From Bigelowiella natans CCMP2755 (taxonomy: Eukaryota; Cercozoa; Chlorarachniophyceae), in assembly GCA_000320545.1 (NCBI GenBank), contig ADNK01000712.1:1-28679 (forward strand): a stretch of DNA of 28,679 nt, read 5' to 3'. Positions within the stretch are counted from its first letter, which is position 1; each line of letters begins with the position of its first letter. Below are positions 1 through 11,773 of the stretch, piece by piece. Under the pieces are notes generated by a model, which saw nothing but the letters and a program-made list of their open reading frames with translations, was not told the origin of the DNA and did not search any database. Both the position numbers and the translations under genes were made by a program.

Positions 1-81
1 GAAATCTCCGCACGTGCCGCGGTATTAACAGCGGACTCAGCACCGTGTTACGAATCAGCAAGAAGAACTTTTTCTTCTAGT

Positions 82-209
82 TTACACAGAAGGAAACGAG
101 GAAAATGCAGATTTCATTTTAGGGCGAGAAATAACTACGGAAGATAGCTGAAATCTTCTAAATATCACCGTGGTCCCAACCCTAAAGCAAAGGAATAGCG
201 GTAATGGTC

Positions 210-250
<41 letters not shown>

Positions 251-265
251 ACAATTGCATCATGA

Positions 266-303
<38 letters not shown>

Positions 304-1429
304 TCGACGTTTTTATGTTTAACCCGTTTTCTCGCCAGCTCTTTCAGCGGCCGTTGGTACACATCGCGCAATGTCCTCAGGTTGTGAACATACACTGTTC
401 ATAGGCATATCATCATCCGGGGAAAACAGAACCAATCAACTACCACTCCAGGAGCGTCAGCAAGGACCATCAGATAGATAACATGTGACAACGATCTACA
501 CCAGCTGCTCACCTCTCTCGCATGTTACTATCTCCCGTATCGTGTTCCTTTTGCGAGCCCGTTTTTGGGCGCGCTTTCGGAGAGCCCTCGGAGCCAAAAC
601 CGACAAGGCGAAGGCCTGAATAGTAGCCGTCGCTTCAGCTACCTCGCGGGCATTTGCAGGATGGGGAGCTGGGGCTGCCTCGCCAAGACTACGAGCCTTG
701 CTGCTCTCTCCGCCCTTGTGCTCTGGGGACGAGAGGTCGTCGTCACTGTCGCCGTTGAAGATCTCAGAGATATCGTCGAGATGTACCGAGAGGTTTTTGG
801 AGATGTGCTCAAGGCTGTCGTATATTTCTTCCATCTCCCCGTCGATCGCGAGATTGATCTCATCATCGATCTCCCCCCCCCCCCCCTCCAACCCTCCTGC
901 AGGCGCATGCGTCGTGCTGCCGAATAAATGCTGATGTGTAAATAATGACCGGTGGCCATGTTAATGACTTCCTCAACCCTCTCCTCACTCGAAGATGCGC
1001 TGCAATCAAGAGACGCCTTATTGCGCCGGCGGAGGTCCTCGTTCAAGCCCGAGTCGTCTGCGAGGCAAAGTTTCTGCCCCACAACACAAGCGTTGTAATC
1101 GTTAGATATGAGGAAAGAGGAAGCCAGTAGCATATCTACTGCTACCAACTACCACCGCTAATTTTAGTACTACTTACACGCACACTGGAAACATCAAAAT
1201 GCGTCGCGCACGATGTAGCGATAGCAGATGCTGTCCCATCGTCTCCCCCACCCCCTCACATTGAATGTGCAGCAGCAGCTCCTACCTCACTGTCTTTCAT
1301 CGATGCGAAAGAGTAGTCTCTCTCAACGTCATGTCCGGTTTCTTGTGGGACCTGAAAAAGGCAATAACAGCTGCTGTCACCATCTTCGCATTCACAGCCG
1401 CGTTGTATTGGCAGAATTTAGAGGAGTAA

Positions 1430-1464
<35 letters not shown>

Positions 1465-1884
1465 TTCGTGAAGTAGTAGCAGAAGAATGTAGTAATCGTG
1501 CTAGAGGCAGTTGATGGACACAATCACTAGTCCACAAACTCTAGGGTATATTCGGTATTAACAATACGGAGGTTGCGTCCTCAAAACGGCAGAGGCCAGA
1601 ACAAAAAGTACACAGTTTCCTCCCCTCTCTTCGCTGTATCTTTGCATGGCATCGGCGCTGAGAAAAGGCCTCTTTCTCACGACTTATGACTGCTACCGTC
1701 AGGGTGAAGCTCAGTTGATTGGGAGTGTTGCGGGTGTGCGAGTCGTTCTTTTTATTCGTGGGAAGATGACGTCGAGGGTGGTCGCGCAGTTGTTCCGAGC
1801 ACAGATTGATTGAGTCTTGAGGCAGCCTTCGAGCGGCTGGAATGGAATCATAATCTCAGGTGTGTATTCGATATTTGATTGTCG

Positions 1885-1930
<46 letters not shown>

Positions 1931-2480
1931 GACAAATCAAAATCGTTCTTGAATACTGATTTAGAGGATCATTATATATATCGCATTCTGTCAAATCCAT
2001 AGACTTTTCTTCATTCGGCAATCACTAGCCGCAATTCTTCCTTCTCTTCCGATCGTTTGATTCACAGGTATAAGGTTCTGAGTGTGACGCTTTTCAGAAA
2101 CCATACTCTCGCACACGATGCCTCACGAGAGGCCTCTCGATCCTACCATTAGCGGGGCGTTGAGCAGCTCGATGGTTCGCCATGAAATGACGCACCTCCG
2201 ACTCCAAATCGATGGATATCCTCCGGAGCCGCGCAACTGTAAAGCGCATTCAAACCCCCATCAGCACTCTATGGTTGTCGGTATAAAACCATACACATGT
2301 GTATTATGGTCGTGTGGTTCTGTGTGTGAAAGAGCCAGCACGTCTGTGCACCCGCACCTGCTGTTTGCCTCACTGTCCGAATTTGCCCTTCCTGGGTATC
2401 GCACCTCGCATGGAGAACATCCACTTCGTTTTCCAATACTTCAACCTCCTCCGTCCTAACGAGCAGTCCAGGTATGTAAT

Positions 2481-2546
<66 letters not shown>

Positions 2547-5500
2547 TCATCAATAAATCGCTCTAGTGTCCGCACGCATATGGCACCCGCGAGCGGTGAA
2601 AGCCGCACCTATTTTTGGCCTGCTCTTCCATTATCTTGACCTGCCGCCTCGCATTTTCTGCCCTGATGTTAGCCGCAACACGCCGAGACTCTAGGTGCCT
2701 CACATCAGTCAGCAGGCATTCGATCGTCCCTAGCATCTTTGCCCTGAGCGCTTTATCCATTGCGCTCCCCCCCCTTCCCTCCTCCTTCTCCTCGTTAACA
2801 AACGCCACTTTTTTGCTTCTTGCAGCGTGTCGCAAGGGAGCTCGTCCACTACTCAGCTCCTCAAGGCGCTTGGTAAGTGCGCGGACCTGCGCCTCGAGTT
2901 GCGTGCGTGTAGAAGACGAAAGGGAAAAGGAAGAATCATCACTCGTGCCCACAGCGGCATGAACTGCGGTTATCTCCTTGCTCTCACCCCTCGCCACCGG
3001 TTTCAGAGACTCGTTTTCGGTTTTAAGTAAGCAATTCTCCTCTACTGCATGTTTAAGTGCATCGTCGAGGTACTGGGCTCGGCGGAGGGCATTTTCCCCT
3101 TGGATTTTGGCTGCTATACGCCTTGAATTTGATTGATGTAAGTCTTTGAGGAGGCTCTCAATGGTTGCCATGGTCGCCTGACGTGCCCTCTGAGACAAAG
3201 AATCATCGTTGAGAAGGAGGATGCGAGCTTAGAAGCGAAGGCTTTATTCACGTTGTTTAATGACTAAACAAGGTTTACTACGTCTCTGTGATGTGTGTGT
3301 GTGTGTGTGTGTGCAAGTCTATTGGTGCGAATACGTTGCTATTCATTCCTCTGTTGTCTCGCCAAAAGTGTGTGATGATAGTGTGTGCAGTATTTATAAA
3401 AGGGAGACCTGGATCTGCTGTTTTACACCAGCATCCCGTCTAGTCGCACGTGCCGTGAGCTCGGCGATCTCGCTCTCCAGAGCTTTAGTCACCACTCCAA
3501 CTCTGGCGGAGACTTCCTTGATCTGCCCCTCCTTCTTCGCAACGCTCGATTGCATCTTCCGGATCTCCCCATCCTTCCCGGCGATTTGTGCCTCCAGAAT
3601 GCGACGATGCTCGAGCTCCCTTCCCTGCGCTTTCAGAACGAGCTCATGAATCTTGGAGTCTTTTTCTCTGATTTCCGCCCGTAGCGCGCTCTCGATTGCC
3701 TGCGCACTCTTTTGCAGCTCGCGCTCATTCTCCGCTTGGCGTGCCAACGTGACCTCCATGTCGCCTGCCGTTTTGCGCTGCCACCGCTGCTTTTCGGCCA
3801 CAAGCGCGCGGGTCTTTGCCCGGTTAGCGTCAGCCTGTCGGGAGAGCCGATCATTGAGCTCGAGGATCTTGGCGTCATTTGCGGTGTGGAGAGCAGCGGT
3901 ACCAACTCGCTGCGCGGCCAATTGGCTTTTGAGCTGCGTGACGGTTTCGTTCATGCAATCGCTTAGCTCTCTGAGCTTCTCCTTGCCCTTGAAGAGCATT
4001 TTTTCTTTCTCAACAATGAGCTGGCCCTTCTCCAGTAGCTTGGACTCGAGCTTGCGGACGGTCGCTTCCCTCTCCTGCGCCTGAGCCTTGAGCGCCTGTA
4101 TCTCCGCCTCCTTCGCGCCGATGAGGGCATTGGCCTCGCCCTCGAGCCTCTTCATCCGTACGTGACTCGCCTTGTCTTCCGCTGTCTGACTTTCAAATTG
4201 TTGCTTCATTGTTCCCTGCTCCCGTTTTGCCTGATCCTTCTCTGCTTCCAGTGCGCGAATCCGCTCGCTGTAATCAGCGGCCTGCTCGTTGAGCTGGGCG
4301 TTGAGCTCGTCGATCTTAGCGTCTTTTTCTTGGCATATTGCAATGACTTTCTCCCTCGAGGCCGTCACAGCACGATCTAGTTCCTCCTTCAGCCGATGCT
4401 TCTCTTTCTGAGAGAGCTCGCGCATCGCTGCTACCTTCTGAGAGCGAAGAGCATTGGCGCTCTCAGCGGTCTTGCGAAGATCCTCCGAGTGCTGTTCTAG
4501 TCGCGCTGCTAATTTCCCCTCAAAGTCTACAATTACCTGTTCCTTTGCTTGTTCCGAAGCAGCAAGCGCCGTCTCAAGGTCGTGTATCTTCCCATCCTTT
4601 TCTCGATCAATGACCGCGCTTTCTGCCTTCTGCGCGGCAAATTCCTGTCGCAGACCAGACAACTCCTCTTTCATGAGTTGAACCTCACGAGCTTTCGTGA
4701 CTGCCTCTTCAGCAGCACGGGCTAGCTCCTTCTTCAGCCGATGCTGCTCTTTCTCGGCGATCTCGCGGATCTCTGCTTCCTTCCGAGAGTGAAGAGCATT
4801 GGCGCTTTCCGTGTTCTTGCGAAGATCCTCTGAGTGCTGCTCTAATCGTGCTGCTAACTTGGCCTCCAGCTCCGAAACTGCTTTTTCCCTTGCTTGGTTG
4901 GAAGAAGCAAGAGCTGCTTCCAGGCTATGGATTGTTGATGCCGCCTTTTTCTTTTTTTCTTCCAGATCCGAATAACTCTTAATTGTTGTTTCTATTTGGA
5001 AATTCGAGGGATAGAAGAGGAGACATTGAGAGCATGGACACAGTCAAAGCCGCAAACAGAACATAAGCACACGCGCATAGAAAAAGAAGGGAAGGGGGGG
5101 AGAGGGGGGGGGACAGGGGGAATATGGGGAAAAAACAACTCGATTTATACTTAATCGGTTCATCCCTTTCTCGCATGGTAATCGTCAGCAGTATTTGGGG
5201 AAAACAGCAAAATCCTTTCTCACCTCGTAGCTTTTCTTCACGTGCCTCGGCCTCTTGTCTGGCATGCATTTCGGAGTCAAGGCGTGTCTTCAACCGAGAC
5301 AGCTCGTCTTCCAATTCACTCATTTCTTCGCGTAACGGGGCGGTTGCGAGCCGCGCGGCGACTGCTGGATTGTAACTTGTTCCTAGGGAAACTTCCAATG
5401 AATTTGGGAGATTTTCTGTCGCCTTTGCATCGTCGTCTCTTTCTTCTTGGTCCGGTACAATCGCGCTTGCACTCAGATTATCAATTTGAACTTGAGTTAG

Positions 5501-6346
5501 GCTTTGCGTATGGCTTTTAGGATCCTCCTCTCCTTCCCCCTTTCCTTTGTCCTCTCCTGCATATATCTCTTCTTTTTCTTCTTCATCATCGGAGCTACTT
5601 TCGCAAGCCTGACAGTGATGATGCTTATGATGTGCAACGATTTAGCTTGCGGTTGCATGGTTTTGTGTCAGGCTTCCGTGGTTGTGTTAATAATATAAAT
5701 CACATGTTTTTAAAGGTATGGCATCATATATATCGTCATCATCGCCATTTTTACTATTATTATTATCATCATTGCGTTTCTTCTTTCATTTCTGCCTCTT
5801 TCTCCAGAACCCCCACTTCCATTCCCATCAGTGCGCAAAGCATACAGAACGTAAAACATATCTTGCAGGCGGATTTGTAGCAAGCACTCTCACCTCTCTT
5901 CCAGGAAACAAGATACTAGAAGTTTCTGCATTAGAGCGGCTTTCCTCTGGCGAAGGAGCCTCTATGCTCACACCCTCGGGTAACATATTCGCTCGTTCAT
6001 ACGAAACTTCCACATCCTCTCGTTTTCCCCCTCTCTTGATGACAGGACTTTTCACATCTGGAAGAGGGCGTGGTTATGTTGTCCGTTTCAGCAAGGAGAA
6101 ATTTGGCATCGTTAAAGAGGCAGAGAGGAGGGGAGGGGTATGTAGCAAATACTGAACGGTTTACCTCCTATGCGAGAGCGCTTTGCACGCATCTTCTTCT
6201 TGTACGCCGCACACACAGCAGCTATGCGCTCGCGTGCGTTAGCGAGCTAGTCCCGTTTCCATAAATACACAGGTTATCAGAGGTCGAATTGAAAGGGAAT
6301 CAAGCGCCCAAACGTACACACAATATCATGCCTGCATCTGCTAACG

Positions 6347-6396
<50 letters not shown>

Positions 6397-6429
6397 ATCT
6401 CTCTCTTTCTCTATGCGTGTGCGCGCGCG

Positions 6430-6465
<36 letters not shown>

Positions 6466-9222
6466 TGCGTGTGTTTACACTGGCATTCTCAAAAGCAAAA
6501 ACAAGCGAAGGACCTGGTTCTGATAGTGGGCTACCCGCTCTCTGAGCTCCTCTGCTTCCTTCTCTCTCTCCCTCATTGCCTGCGCTGCTCTTTCCCTTCT
6601 CCCTTGTTCCTAGCAATTGAGGGATGATGTCGGTGGAACAAGGTGGCGATCGTGTGCAACAACAGAATACTCAGAACTTGGAAAACAACAACCTCCTTCT
6701 CGTAGTTCCCCAAGCGGGTCTTTAGCTCTTCCGAAGCCCTCTCACTTTCCTTCAGTACGACCGCCATTCGTCGCCGCTCCTACGATTGGGGAGGATTGAG
6801 GAGAGGAGATAACTTCTCCAATGCGTACACACAAGTCTTCTAAGCGAATTTTAACTGCAGCAGCACCATCCAATTGCGTGGTTATAAACGTGTAAACAAC
6901 AACCTCGTCCAAAGCGTCGGCGACGAGCTTCGTTTCGTTCTCTTCACGTCTCCGGAGGTCTTCCACAGCTTGGGCCTTCTCTCCTTCCACTTCGCGAATC
7001 CGCTGTGAATAGTCTGCACCCTGCTTTGTGAGTTGCGCCCTCAGCCCTTCGATCTTGGCGTCTTTTTCGCCGATCGTTGCCGTGCTGTTCGTCTCTCGCG
7101 CGTTGGATTCGTAGCGCAGTCGGGCCAATTCCTCCCTGAGAACGCAGACCTCACGAGAGTGCTCCTCCGCCTTTTCAGCAGCAGCACGGTCGAATTCTTG
7201 TGTCAACCGAACCCGCTCTTTTTCAAGGGCTGCACGCGTCACTGAGCTCTGGCATTCTGGGTTTCGAGAGAAGTCGGAAGAAGAAGAAGGAGAATGGCGA
7301 CTCCCCTTCTTCTCTTTCTTCTGCTGGCGCTGCATTGCTGGCCTCTCCTCGCCTGCCCCTGCTCCTGCCAACCCATCGTTCTCCGAGCGGCGAAGCTGCT
7401 CGCATGCATTGAGGTACTTTGCCTTCCACTCGGCAGCTTCGGCATTCTTAATCGATATCGTTTGCTGCAGACCCAGATACGTGCGCTGAGATGCCAGGTA
7501 AGAGGTTAGAGGCGCGTGAAAGCATAACAAAACATTCCAAATCTATAGCTACTTGGATGGTACATTTGATTGACCTCATTTTTGTGGTTGGTGTTGTTTC
7601 TCAATTACAGGATGCTCACCTTTCGCTTTGCTTCCTGCTCTTTCTCGTCTTGCTCTTCTCGGGGCGTCGTTTCTGCCACCCCCCTCCCAGGCCGCCCCCC
7701 AGCCGAGCGAATGGGGCCGGTCAGCTTTGATCGTTGCGAAGAGGGGTCATCATCAGGAGGACGTTGCCTGTCTTCTAAGCTTAGATCTAGCGCTCCTGCA
7801 GGGGCGGTTCTGAAGCTATTCGCATGGTTTTCATCAAAGCGTCGATGAAGATCCGCTGTCCAAACAATCAACATCGTATACTCAACGACACAAATTATGC
7901 ATACGTGTGTGTGTGTGTGTCGTGTGTTTGCATCCTTGAGTAGTGTTTTGCAGCAGTGCGCCTGTGCTGATGTCAATCACTCTCTACCTGCACTTGTTGA
8001 GCGGTATCCCCCCCTCTTACTAGTCCTAGAACTCGGCTCCAGCGTCGTGGCAATCGGAGACGGCGACGGGGCCATGAGGAGCTTATTTGCGTTGGGTGTT
8101 AGGGAAGGTGTGTGGGGAAATTGAGGTGTCATCGAAGTCGAGGCATACGGCGACAAGCGTGGGGGGGCGTTGCTTTTTGATGAAGCCCTCAAAGCTGCTT
8201 CGGCGAGTTTCGTCGGGGTGGATATCCGCTGGATTAGCATAACACGTTCCTAGTGGCGATTGCAGCATGCGAATAAACAAATATTCATGCATCCTCAATT
8301 TTGAAATGGGGAAGGTGACGGAAAAGGGCTTGAGAACTTTACAAGCGTCCAATGCAAATTCATAGATACATGCGACGTACGATGAGAAGACCCACCGATT
8401 TGGCCTGTTCTAGCTTTTGGCGGATCTTACTGACAATATCGCCGAATCGCCGAGCATCCTGTTACCACGCCAGATCAGAGCATGTTACGTAATCGAAAAA
8501 ATATGCTTTTATAGATCCATATTATTGCAATTATAACTATTCAAGGTTATTTGGGATGGGAAGTGGTCATCGTCTTTTATTTCCCCAGCTAAAGTGTGAA
8601 TTGGTTGACAACTGAGGAAGGAATAACGGCATTGTTCATACGATCGACAGCATACCTCCACTTGCCTAGACCTCATCTCCGACTCGGTTTGTCGTGCGCG
8701 TTGAATCCAGATATCCCGTTCCCTCCGCAGGCGATTTTCTATGGACAAATTATCGGACGGAGAGTACGGGGACCTACGTACAAGACGAGAAAGCAACCAA
8801 AATGCCATTCAATCTCCAGCATTCTCTGGTATCTCTTCCCGAAGTTAAATTATATTAGAACGTATATCGGGCAGAAGGTTGTCATGCTGGCTTGGATCAG
8901 TCGGTCAGCCGGCGATAAAGTGACTTGGTGGAAGGAGAAAAACACCTCTTCCTTGGCGAGACTCGGGTTGCTTGTAGCTTCGCATTTAGAACGCCAACAG
9001 CCCTCTCTAACTTCAGATTCCTCTCCGCTAAGGTCTTAGAAATAGCAAATTGATTTCAATGAATGGTCGGAGAGTTTAAATCTCAGCGCGTAGCCATTTT
9101 TGGCTCTACATCTTTCTCTCAGTACAAACCTTTCCTATCCTAGCCGCGGTTTTCAGCTTTTCATGCATGGCCTCCAGTTGGGCGTTCATGTCACCAGTGG
9201 GGCAGTTCGTTGTTGCTGCCAT
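82..9222 (-). CDS. Large coiled-coil protein, 22 exons, about 1812 aa
   Basis: No specific family recognised. Exons, in transcript order: 9222-9130, 9034-8946, 8773-8656, 8458-8396, 8228-7988, 7855-7620, 7485-6904, 6779-6693, 6609-6514, 6246-6165, 6057-5894, 5608-5224, 4991-3409, 3189-2609, 2455-2358, 2236-2147, 1836-1697, 1351-1286, 1073-950, 896-513, 394-324, 147-82. Every junction is GT-AG and phase-consistent, giving 5439 coding nt. The start is the ATG at 9222 (MAATTNCPTGDMNAQ). A Ser/Pro-rich linker lies in exons 5-6. Long Glu/Lys/Arg/Gln/Ala heptad-like coiled coil fills exons 7-9 and 12-15, densest in exon 13 (527 codons). An acidic segment (IFNGDSDDDLSSPEH) lies in exon 20, followed by a basic stretch (RKRAQKRARKRN). 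No motor, ATPase or membrane segment was seen. A structural or scaffolding role (cytoskeleton, basal body, Golgi tether) is inferred from coiled-coil content only. Exons 1-15 are well supported. Exons 16-19 and the last two are less certain. Exon 16 could instead end at 2196, and the gene could be two genes. Confidence 0.72.
148..323. repeat. (AC)n and (AT)n microsatellites in the last intron of the coiled-coil gene
   Basis: The plus strand carries (AC)n at about 212-253 and (AT)n at about 270-299. Both fall inside the proposed 176-nt final intron of the coiled-coil gene, so they are not coding even though they give open frames such as poly-IY and poly-TH. Confidence 0.8.
873..886 (-). repeat. 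14-base C/G homopolymer inside coding exon 20
   Basis: Fourteen C on the plus strand read as G in the coding direction. They encode most of a poly-Gly run between LEG and EIDDEIN. The phase of exon 20 (896-513) only matches exon 19 if the tract length is correct, and 14 gives a consistent frame. Confidence 0.75.
1431..1463. repeat. (AGT)n trinucleotide microsatellite, intronic
   Basis: About eleven AGT units lie in the 345-nt intron (1696-1352) between exons 17 and 18 of the coiled-coil gene. Confidence 0.85.
1886..1924. repeat. (TA)n microsatellite, intronic
   Basis: A TA tract of about 39 nt lies in the proposed 310-nt intron (2146-1837) between exons 16 and 17 of the coiled-coil gene. 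Confidence 0.85.
2481..2544. repeat. Compound (AC)n(AT)n microsatellite, intronic
   Basis: About eleven AC units run directly into about twenty-one AT units. The tract lies in the 153-nt intron (2608-2456) of the coiled-coil gene and makes up over a third of it. Confidence 0.88.
3292..3313. repeat. (GT)n microsatellite, intronic
   Basis: About eleven GT units lie in the 219-nt intron (3408-3190) of the coiled-coil gene. Confidence 0.85.
3409..4991 (-). CDS. Largest exon (exon 13) of the coiled-coil gene
   Basis: This 1583-nt exon encodes 527 codons of nearly uninterrupted coiled coil and is the largest uninterrupted reading frame in the window. It enters with two bases completing a Glu codon (intron acceptor ATAG at 4995-4992) and leaves in phase 0 at a CAG/GTCTCC donor. 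Two tandem copies of a segment about 115 residues long lie at roughly 4930-4680 and 4585-4345. They share the exact 14-residue string LAARLEQHSEDLRK followed by ESANAL. A further related stretch (EKDAKIDELNAQL, near 4330) resembles EKDAKIEGLRAQL encoded in exon 7 near 7055. Confidence 0.85.
6351..6473. repeat. (CT)n then (GT)n microsatellite, intronic
   Basis: A CT-rich tract (about 6351-6411) is followed by a GT tract (about 6430-6463). Both lie in the 267-nt intron (6513-6247) between exons 9 and 10 of the coiled-coil gene. Confidence 0.85.
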
Positions 9223-10370
9223 TATTCCGCCGCCCCCGCCCTGGCGGAACAATTTGGCTTAGCCGACTAGGAGACGAGAGCGGCGATCGATGGGTTTCGG
9301 GAGCGGGAGTCCTTTCGTCTGCAAAATTCTGAAATTATAGGCAATTTTTACACCATGAATTATCTACCTATCATGAATATTAGAAAGATGTAGTACTTTC
9401 TCTTGTTTTTTGCTTTGTCGAAATATTTCAATATATGTTTAACATGTATTACGCGTTATTTTTTGACTATCTCGAGTCTCAGTCTGAGGATAATCATCCT
9501 CATGTTGACCCCCAAAAAAGATACAGCGACAATCTCTGTTTTGTATCGCATCTAAATAAATCCTGGCCGATTTCAATTGTACAATTTGTAATGAAATGGA
9601 AATTATGCGACAATAAAAATTATGAGTCGCATGTCAAGAATTCTGATTGGTACTACTTCAAAAAATTCAACGTTTTGGACAAATGAATTTCAACGGTTCG
9701 ATTTGGTTGACTGAGGTTGAGGTTAGTAAAGGAATAGACATAAAAATTAAGTATATTTATGTATACTTTTGAGGAAATGAGTGCGATACGATATTAATAA
9801 TATATATTAATATTTTTAATCTTAATAGTTAATTTTTTTAGTTTATGATATAATTGGTTCTTTATTTCTATTTTTCTCGTTCGGATTAGAAAGAACTAAA
9901 GCTAACTACCCCAGAAATTAGTTGTAATAAACATTAAAATGCAAAAATGATCTAAAATCAAGGCGATATGATATAATGGCGACTTTTGATAGAATTCCTT
10001 TAATCTGAATTTACAAACTTCACACGTTCACGAGCCCCCCCTCTCCTAAGTGACGGAACTCCTTAGCATGTAAATTAACATAGAATGATGATTTGTTCGG
10101 TCGAGTGCAATCCCACTCGATCAAGAATCTTTGAGCAGTTCGAAGTTTCTCCATCATCGTCCCTATCGCACGTGCTTGCTAGTATCATCTATGGCTTCGC
10201 CTTTGTTGAAATTTTGCAAGCTCAAAGCTTCTAAATAAAGTTCTTATCATCTACGTCGAGTCTTAGTGCAGTATGGTTAATTTTTCCATTCTTTTTCAAT
10301 CCCATCGATCGACATGTGATCCCAACGACACAACTGACACTTATTTTACTTAGATCCGACTTCTTGTAAC
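9223..10370. other. Intergenic AT-rich island between divergent genes
   Basis: The region separates the start codon of the minus-strand coiled-coil gene (9222) from that of the plus-strand gene beginning at 10371, so it should hold both promoters. From about 9300 to 10010 it is visibly much more AT-rich than the flanking genes, with runs such as aatattaataatatatatt near 9790. An open frame at 9435-9686 (+, 83 codons, rich in Asn/Lys/Tyr/Phe) is unrecognised. A perfect 7-bp hairpin (tcgagtg, 6-nt loop, cactcga) lies at 10101-10120. No tRNA or clear promoter motif was seen. Confidence 0.6.
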
Positions 10371-11709
10371 ATGTGGGGGTCTCAGAAGCGCCCATCCCTG
10401 CTAAGGCAGGCACTGGACCACGAACTCTCCGGAAACTCTGACTACATCAATACGAAAAAAAGCAAGAATCGAGGTGGTCCTTACATTCTTCTTCCATGTT
10501 ATTGTTCTGTATTTTCCCCCTGTGGAGTGGGTGACGCGCGAAGTCCTTTGTTGGTAGTCAACAGCCCTCCCTCCATCTCATCAACGCTCGCTACTGTCAC
10601 ACATACACACACAAGTCAATGTATTCATTCTCGCAGCTTCGAAAGATGGCGTCGGGGCGAGGAAGAAACTGAAGTTCAGTCTTCCTGGCCCCTGCTTGAA
10701 TGCCAAACCTAAACACCGGGCATTGCGACCAGCACGCAGCGACTCTGCAAGAAGGCTACGCGAAAGGAATATTAAGAACCCTCTCGATGCGTGGCCAACC
10801 ATTGATGACCAGCCAGTCGCCAAGGCACTGCACACGCCCGATCATGGAGAAGTTCCAGGCTATTTAAGGGTGGTTCGGGTTGCGCCGCTGTCTCCAGAAG
10901 ACGGGCTTCCGAACGGGCTTTCGTTCGTTAAAACGGAGAAACGCCGTCCCGCAAAACGAATACAGTCTGCGAATGCGAAGAAATCGGAAAAAGGCAAAGG
11001 GGGAAGAACTGGTAATAAGCTATCAGCCAGACGAAGAAGGCAGACTTTCTCGATGGTCTCTCGTGAGCAGTGGAAGCGGATCTCCTCGATCATCAACGAA
11101 GTCGACGAAGAGGTGAGAGAAGGAGGATGAGGAGGGGGGGTGGGGGGGGGGGGGGGGTAACCACGGTGAAGATAAATGGTTCGAGGGATGTTTGCCTTTT
11201 TAATTTGAAGTGGTTGTCAGCAGTTGCAAACGCAAATAATGTTTCAGGAAAAAAAGGAATGCGCCAAATCCCCCTCCGATGATTCCAAACCGGAAAGTGC
11301 GGGAAAGGACGCGAAGGGGGGGGATAAGAAAGCGGCCTCGATCGGACTTGATGCCCATGCGAGGCACGTAATGTCCCCTATACCTCCTGCAACAGCGCCA
11401 CTCTTCATCGACGGCGGGGGGAACACAGGTGTTGGGAAAGCGAGAGGCTGATATATGAGAAAACCTGGATGGGTGGGGAGGAAGCTGTTGCAAACCTTTC
11501 AAACAAAGTTAGAAAATAGTCGCATGCACGAGAAGTAGCATCGAGCTGCTACGTGCATCTTTGATCATGGTTGCGTCTCTTTTGGCAGCACATCCCTCTA
11601 CGAACGAAGACCAAAAGCATGGCGCTGATAAGAGGCTCGGCACAAAGAAACGAAGTAGCACTCTGAAGCCAGCCCAGCAGTCAAATCCTCCAGCTACTGC
11701 ACCGGTTGA

Positions 11710-11773
<64 letters not shown>

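Noticed and set aside
165-395. Open frames made of poly-IY, poly-TH or poly-VC (also near 1817, 2299, 6289, 14521, 25962)
   Set aside because: They are translations of dinucleotide microsatellites; most lie in introns, and they show no coding signal outside the repeat.
9435-9686. 83-codon plus-strand frame in the AT-rich island, considered as a gene
   Set aside because: No recognisable domain or splice partners were seen. Kept as an observation rather than a CDS.
10101-10120. Possible tRNA arm around a hairpin
   Set aside because: There is only one stem-loop; no anticodon arm, D arm or T-loop consensus could be aligned around it.
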